Assembly (NCBI GenBank): GCA_946886925.1
Contig: CAMPJQ010000132.1
Coordinates: 1 to 7,255 of the forward strand
Reading direction: 5' to 3'
DNA: 7,255 nt
DNA from: an uncultured Terrimonas sp.
Lineage (GTDB): Bacteria > Bacteroidota > Bacteroidia > Chitinophagales > Chitinophagaceae
A program made the position numbers and the translations under genes. A model generated the notes under the pieces. It searched no databases, was not told the origin of the DNA, and saw only the letters and a list, made by a program, of their open reading frames with translations. Every line of letters begins with the position of its first letter. The stretch's first letter is position 1. Positions 5,156-7,255 of this stretch are shown piece by piece.

Positions 5156-7120
5156 ATGAAACACAAGAACAACAGAAAAACAAAAGCTAAACCTCAAACG
5201 CATACCTATGAAGGAACGCTTGATGTTACCCGTTCGGGTATTGGATATGTGATAGTAGAAAACCAGGAGAAAGATATTTTTGTTCGCCCGCAGGACTTTA
5301 ACCGCGCCCTGCATGGCGATAAGGTTAGGGTGAATGTTACGAGGCATAATCCGCGAACCGGGAAAATGGAAGGTGAAGTAACGGACGTGGTTGAACGAAA
5401 ACAATCTGAATTTATCGGTCGTTTGGAAATGAATACCGACTTTGCTTTTTTTATTCCGGATAAGGCAAAGGGAACGCCTGATATGTATATACCGGCCGGC
5501 AAATTTAACGGCGCCAAAGACGGCGATAGAGTAGTAGTGCGCATAACGGAGTGGGAAAGGAAAGCCAAAAGCCCCAATGGTGAAGTAATAAGTGTTTTAA
5601 ACGCTGCAGATGAGAATGATATGGCGATGAAGCAGATACTGGTTGATGCTGGTTTTACACTTGAATTTGATGATGACGCAATGGAAGAGGCTGCAAGGAT
5701 GCCGGATACTATTGGCGCTGCGGAAATTAAAAAACGCAAAGATGTACGCGATACACTCACCTTTACGATTGACCCTGCCGACGCTAAAGATTTTGACGAC
5801 GCCATCAGCTTCAGGAAATTAAAAAGCGGGTTATATGAAGTTGGCGTTCATATTGCCGATGTAAGTCATTATGTTGAACCCGGTACTGTTCTCAATGAAA
5901 ATGCATACAACAGGGCTACTTCGGTGTATTTGCCCGACAGGGTATTGCCGATGTTGCCGGAGCATATCTCCAATGTATTGTGCAGCCTTCGGCCAAATGA
6001 AGACAAATTAACGTTCTCCGCTATTTTTGAAATTACTGCCAAAGGAGAGATCAAAGATTTCTGGTTGGGCAGAACGGTTATTCATTCTAATCATCGCTAT
6101 ACCTACGAAGAAGCGCAGCAGATCATTGAAACCAAAGAAGGCATATACAAAGATGAAATAATATGGCTGAATGAACTGGCTCAAAAATTCCGTAAACAAA
6201 GGTTTAAAAATGGCGCCATTAATTTTTCCTCCCAGGAAGTGCGGTTTACATTGGATGAAAACGGAAAGCCTGTAGGCATAGTGATTAAAGAAAGCAAAGA
6301 GGCACATCAGTTAATTGAAGAGTTTATGCTGCTGGCCAACAGAACCGTAGCGGAGCAGGTTGGAAAAATAAAGATCAATAAACAACCGCTGCCATTTCCA
6401 TACCGGGTACACGATACGCCGGATGAGGAAAAGCTTTTACCCTTTGTGGAATTCGCTAAAAAATTCGGTCACCGCTTCGATACCAAATCGCCTGCCGGTA
6501 TAGCTGCTTCATTTAACAGAATGCTCGCGGAAGTACAGGGGAAGCCCGAGCAGCACGTACTGGAACAGTTGGGCATACGTACAATGGCCAAAGCGGCATA
6601 CACCCCCGAAAATATAGGACATTATGGATTAGGCTTTGAAAACTACTGTCATTTTACTTCACCCATTCGCCGGTATCCTGATATAATGGTACACCGCATA
6701 TTACAGGAAGTGCTCGACGGGCATCCGAAAGTGGATAAAAAAATGGGAGAAAAATGCCTGCACAGCAGCGCACGGGAAAGAGCGGCCATGGAAGCGGAGA
6801 GAGCTGCTAACAAATACAAACAGGTTGAGTTTATGCAAAATACCATCGGCCAGCAGTTTAAAGGCATTGTGTCGGGCGTTTCGGAATGGGGGATTTATGT
6901 GGAGATCGAAGAGAACAAATGCGAAGGTATGGTACGCCTCTCTGACCTGGAAGATGACTATTACGAGCTCGATGCCCAGAACTACCGCATCATTGGCCGG
7001 CAAAACAAACGCATTATTTCCTTCGGCGATGAGGTGGTAGTTGAAGTAAAAGCCGCTAACTTAGCCGACCGAACCATAGACCTGCTGCTGGTAACCGAAA
7101 ACCGGCCGAAGGGCAGATAA
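5156..7120 (+). CDS. rnr: RNase R-type 3'-5' exoribonuclease
   Basis: RNase R degrades structured RNA processively from the 3' end (mRNA decay, rRNA quality control). The 654-residue protein shows a short basic tail (KHKNNRKTKAK, 2-12), two cold-shock/OB domains (about 16-80 and 84-148), the RNB catalytic domain (about 195-525) and a C-terminal S1 domain (about 566-647). The metal-binding motif IDPADAKDFDDA (205-216) supplies Asp206, Asp212, Asp214 and Asp215, with the same spacing as E. coli Asp272/278/280/281. Tyr258 in SVYLPDR sits 52 residues after the first Asp, like E. coli Tyr324. HFTSPIRRYPD (499-509) is the conserved substrate-positioning motif. It is shorter than E. coli RNase R (813 residues) because the N-terminal helix-turn-helix domain and the lysine-rich C-terminal tail are missing. 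lpxK ends only 8 bases upstream, so no longer N-terminus is hidden. The retained double cold-shock domains and motif pattern favour RNase R, although RNase II has a similar domain order. Confidence 0.95.
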   Translation: MKHKNNRKTKAKPQTHTYEGTLDVTRSGIGYVIVENQEKDIFVRPQDFNRALHGDKVRVNVTRHNPRTGKMEGEVTDVVERKQSEFIGRLEMNTDFAFFIPDKAKGTPDMYIPAGKFNGAKDGDRVVVRITEWERKAKSPNGEVISVLNAADENDMAMKQILVDAGFTLEFDDDAMEEAARMPDTIGAAEIKKRKDVRDTLTFTIDPADAKDFDDAISFRKLKSGLYEVGVHIADVSHYVEPGTVLNENAYNRATSVYLPDRVLPMLPEHISNVLCSLRPNEDKLTFSAIFEITAKGEIKDFWLGRTVIHSNHRYTYEEAQQIIETKEGIYKDEIIWLNELAQKFRKQRFKNGAINFSSQEVRFTLDENGKPVGIVIKESKEAHQLIEEFMLLANRTVAEQVGKIKINKQPLPFPYRVHDTPDEEKLLPFVEFAKKFGHRFDTKSPAGIAASFNRMLAEVQGKPEQHVLEQLGIRTMAKAAYTPENIGHYGLGFENYCHFTSPIRRYPDIMVHRILQEVLDGHPKVDKKMGEKCLHSSARERAAMEAERAANKYKQVEFMQNTIGQQFKGIVSGVSEWGIYVEIEENKCEGMVRLSDLEDDYYELDAQNYRIIGRQNKRIISFGDEVVVEVKAANLADRTIDLLLVTENRPKGR

Positions 7121-7154
7121 CATTATTGTAGTTTGTTTGTTGATAGAACTATTG

Positions 7155-7228
7155 TCCCCTTGAGGGGACTACAGGGGTGTTAATTTTTGCAGAATTTGCA
7201 GACACCCCTCTAACTCCCCTCAAGGGGA
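7155..7228. repeat. Nested GC-rich palindrome downstream of rnr
   Basis: Two arms, 7155-7180 and 7202-7228, are reverse complements with about 22 of 26 bases matching: TCCCCTTGAGGGGA at the outer end and AGGGGTGT at the inner end, with a few mismatches and one extra base between. They enclose a 21-base AT-rich centre with the repeated word TTTGCAGA. Each outer end is itself a hairpin: GTCCCC-TTGA-GGGGAC (7154-7169) and CTCCCC-TCAA-GGGGAG (7214-7229). The element can therefore fold either as one long stem or as two small hairpins flanking a central one. It resembles REP- or MITE-like intergenic elements; no transposase is present. Confidence 0.8.
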
Positions 7229-7235
7229 GAATTTT
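7214..7235 (+). terminator. Possible intrinsic terminator for the rnr transcript
   Basis: The 6-bp GC-rich hairpin CTCCCC-TCAA-GGGGAG is followed by AATTTT (7230-7235), a short and imperfect T-run, about 94 bases after the rnr stop. It is part of the palindromic repeat, so termination may be incidental. The T-run is weak, and a competing long-stem fold would disrupt this hairpin. Confidence 0.3.
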
Positions 7236-7255
7236 GTCCCCCTTTGGAGGGGGGT
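7236..7255. repeat. Second palindromic unit, cut by the window edge
   Basis: CCCCC (7238-7242) pairs with GGGGG (7249-7253) around TTTGGA. This unit is similar in design to the two hairpins just upstream but differs in sequence (CCCCCTTTGGAGGGGG rather than CCCCTTGAGGGG). It lies nine bases after the previous unit ends and runs to the edge, so its full extent cannot be seen. It suggests that the post-rnr intergenic region is a cluster of related palindromes. Confidence 0.55.

Noticed and set aside
5206..5805. Long minus-strand open frame (199 codons) opposite rnr
   Set aside because: It lies antisense to well-conserved RNase R cold-shock and catalytic sequence; its serine-rich translation is typical of antisense reading of a real gene.
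128..7120. Defence, toxin-antitoxin or other accessory system
   Set aside because: Apart from the uncharacterised DUF3822 protein, every gene is a recognised housekeeping family; there is no integrase, transposase or atypical gene cluster to suggest an island.
7121..7255. CRISPR array or tRNA in the post-rnr region
   Set aside because: The repeats are inverted and palindromic with no regular spacers, and no tRNA-like cloverleaf or T-loop motif is present.

Overview
The window reads as ordinary chromosomal DNA from a member of the Bacteroidota, plausibly Chitinophagaceae or a close relative; the family-level guess is weak. The reasons are a DUF3822-type gene overlapping rsmD, a match to the Bacteroidota -7 promoter element (TAnnTTTG) ahead of the iron-sulfur genes, no convincing Shine-Dalgarno sequence before any start, moderately AT-rich DNA, and an LpxK, which implies a Gram-negative outer membrane with lipid A. 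All seven genes are intact, and six belong to well-known housekeeping families.

Layout. A minus-strand pair occupies the left: an A-type iron-sulfur carrier (1610-1936) followed by sufB (128-1576), the start of a SUF cluster-assembly operon whose other members (sufC, sufD, sufS) would lie beyond the left edge if present. A 120-base divergent spacer separates it from a plus-strand run: a DUF3822-type protein (2057-2899), rsmD (2890-3432), 5-formyltetrahydrofolate cyclo-ligase (3512-4081), lpxK (4071-5147) and an RNase R-type exonuclease (5156-7120). The overlaps of 10 and 11 bases and the 8-base gap suggest co-transcription. The only sizeable break in the run is a 79-base spacer after rsmD.

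Function. The left operon builds and delivers Fe-S clusters. The right run mixes ribosome maturation (RsmD), one-carbon metabolism (cyclo-ligase), lipid A synthesis (LpxK) and RNA decay (RNase R). This is a collection of growth-related genes, not a single pathway.

Non-coding DNA. The spacers carry more structure than the genes would predict. There is a heptanucleotide tandem tract after sufB, a pair of facing heptanucleotide arrays that fold into a 12-bp hairpin between rsmD and the cyclo-ligase, and a GC-rich nested palindrome after rnr that looks like a dispersed mobile repeat, with a second unit cut by the right edge.

I found no undescribed multi-gene system. The best leads are a Gly in place of Asp in the RsmD (D/N)PPY motif, a possible two-lobed actin-like (ASKHA) architecture in the DUF3822 protein, an RNase R without its N-terminal helix-turn-helix domain, and the repeat elements.
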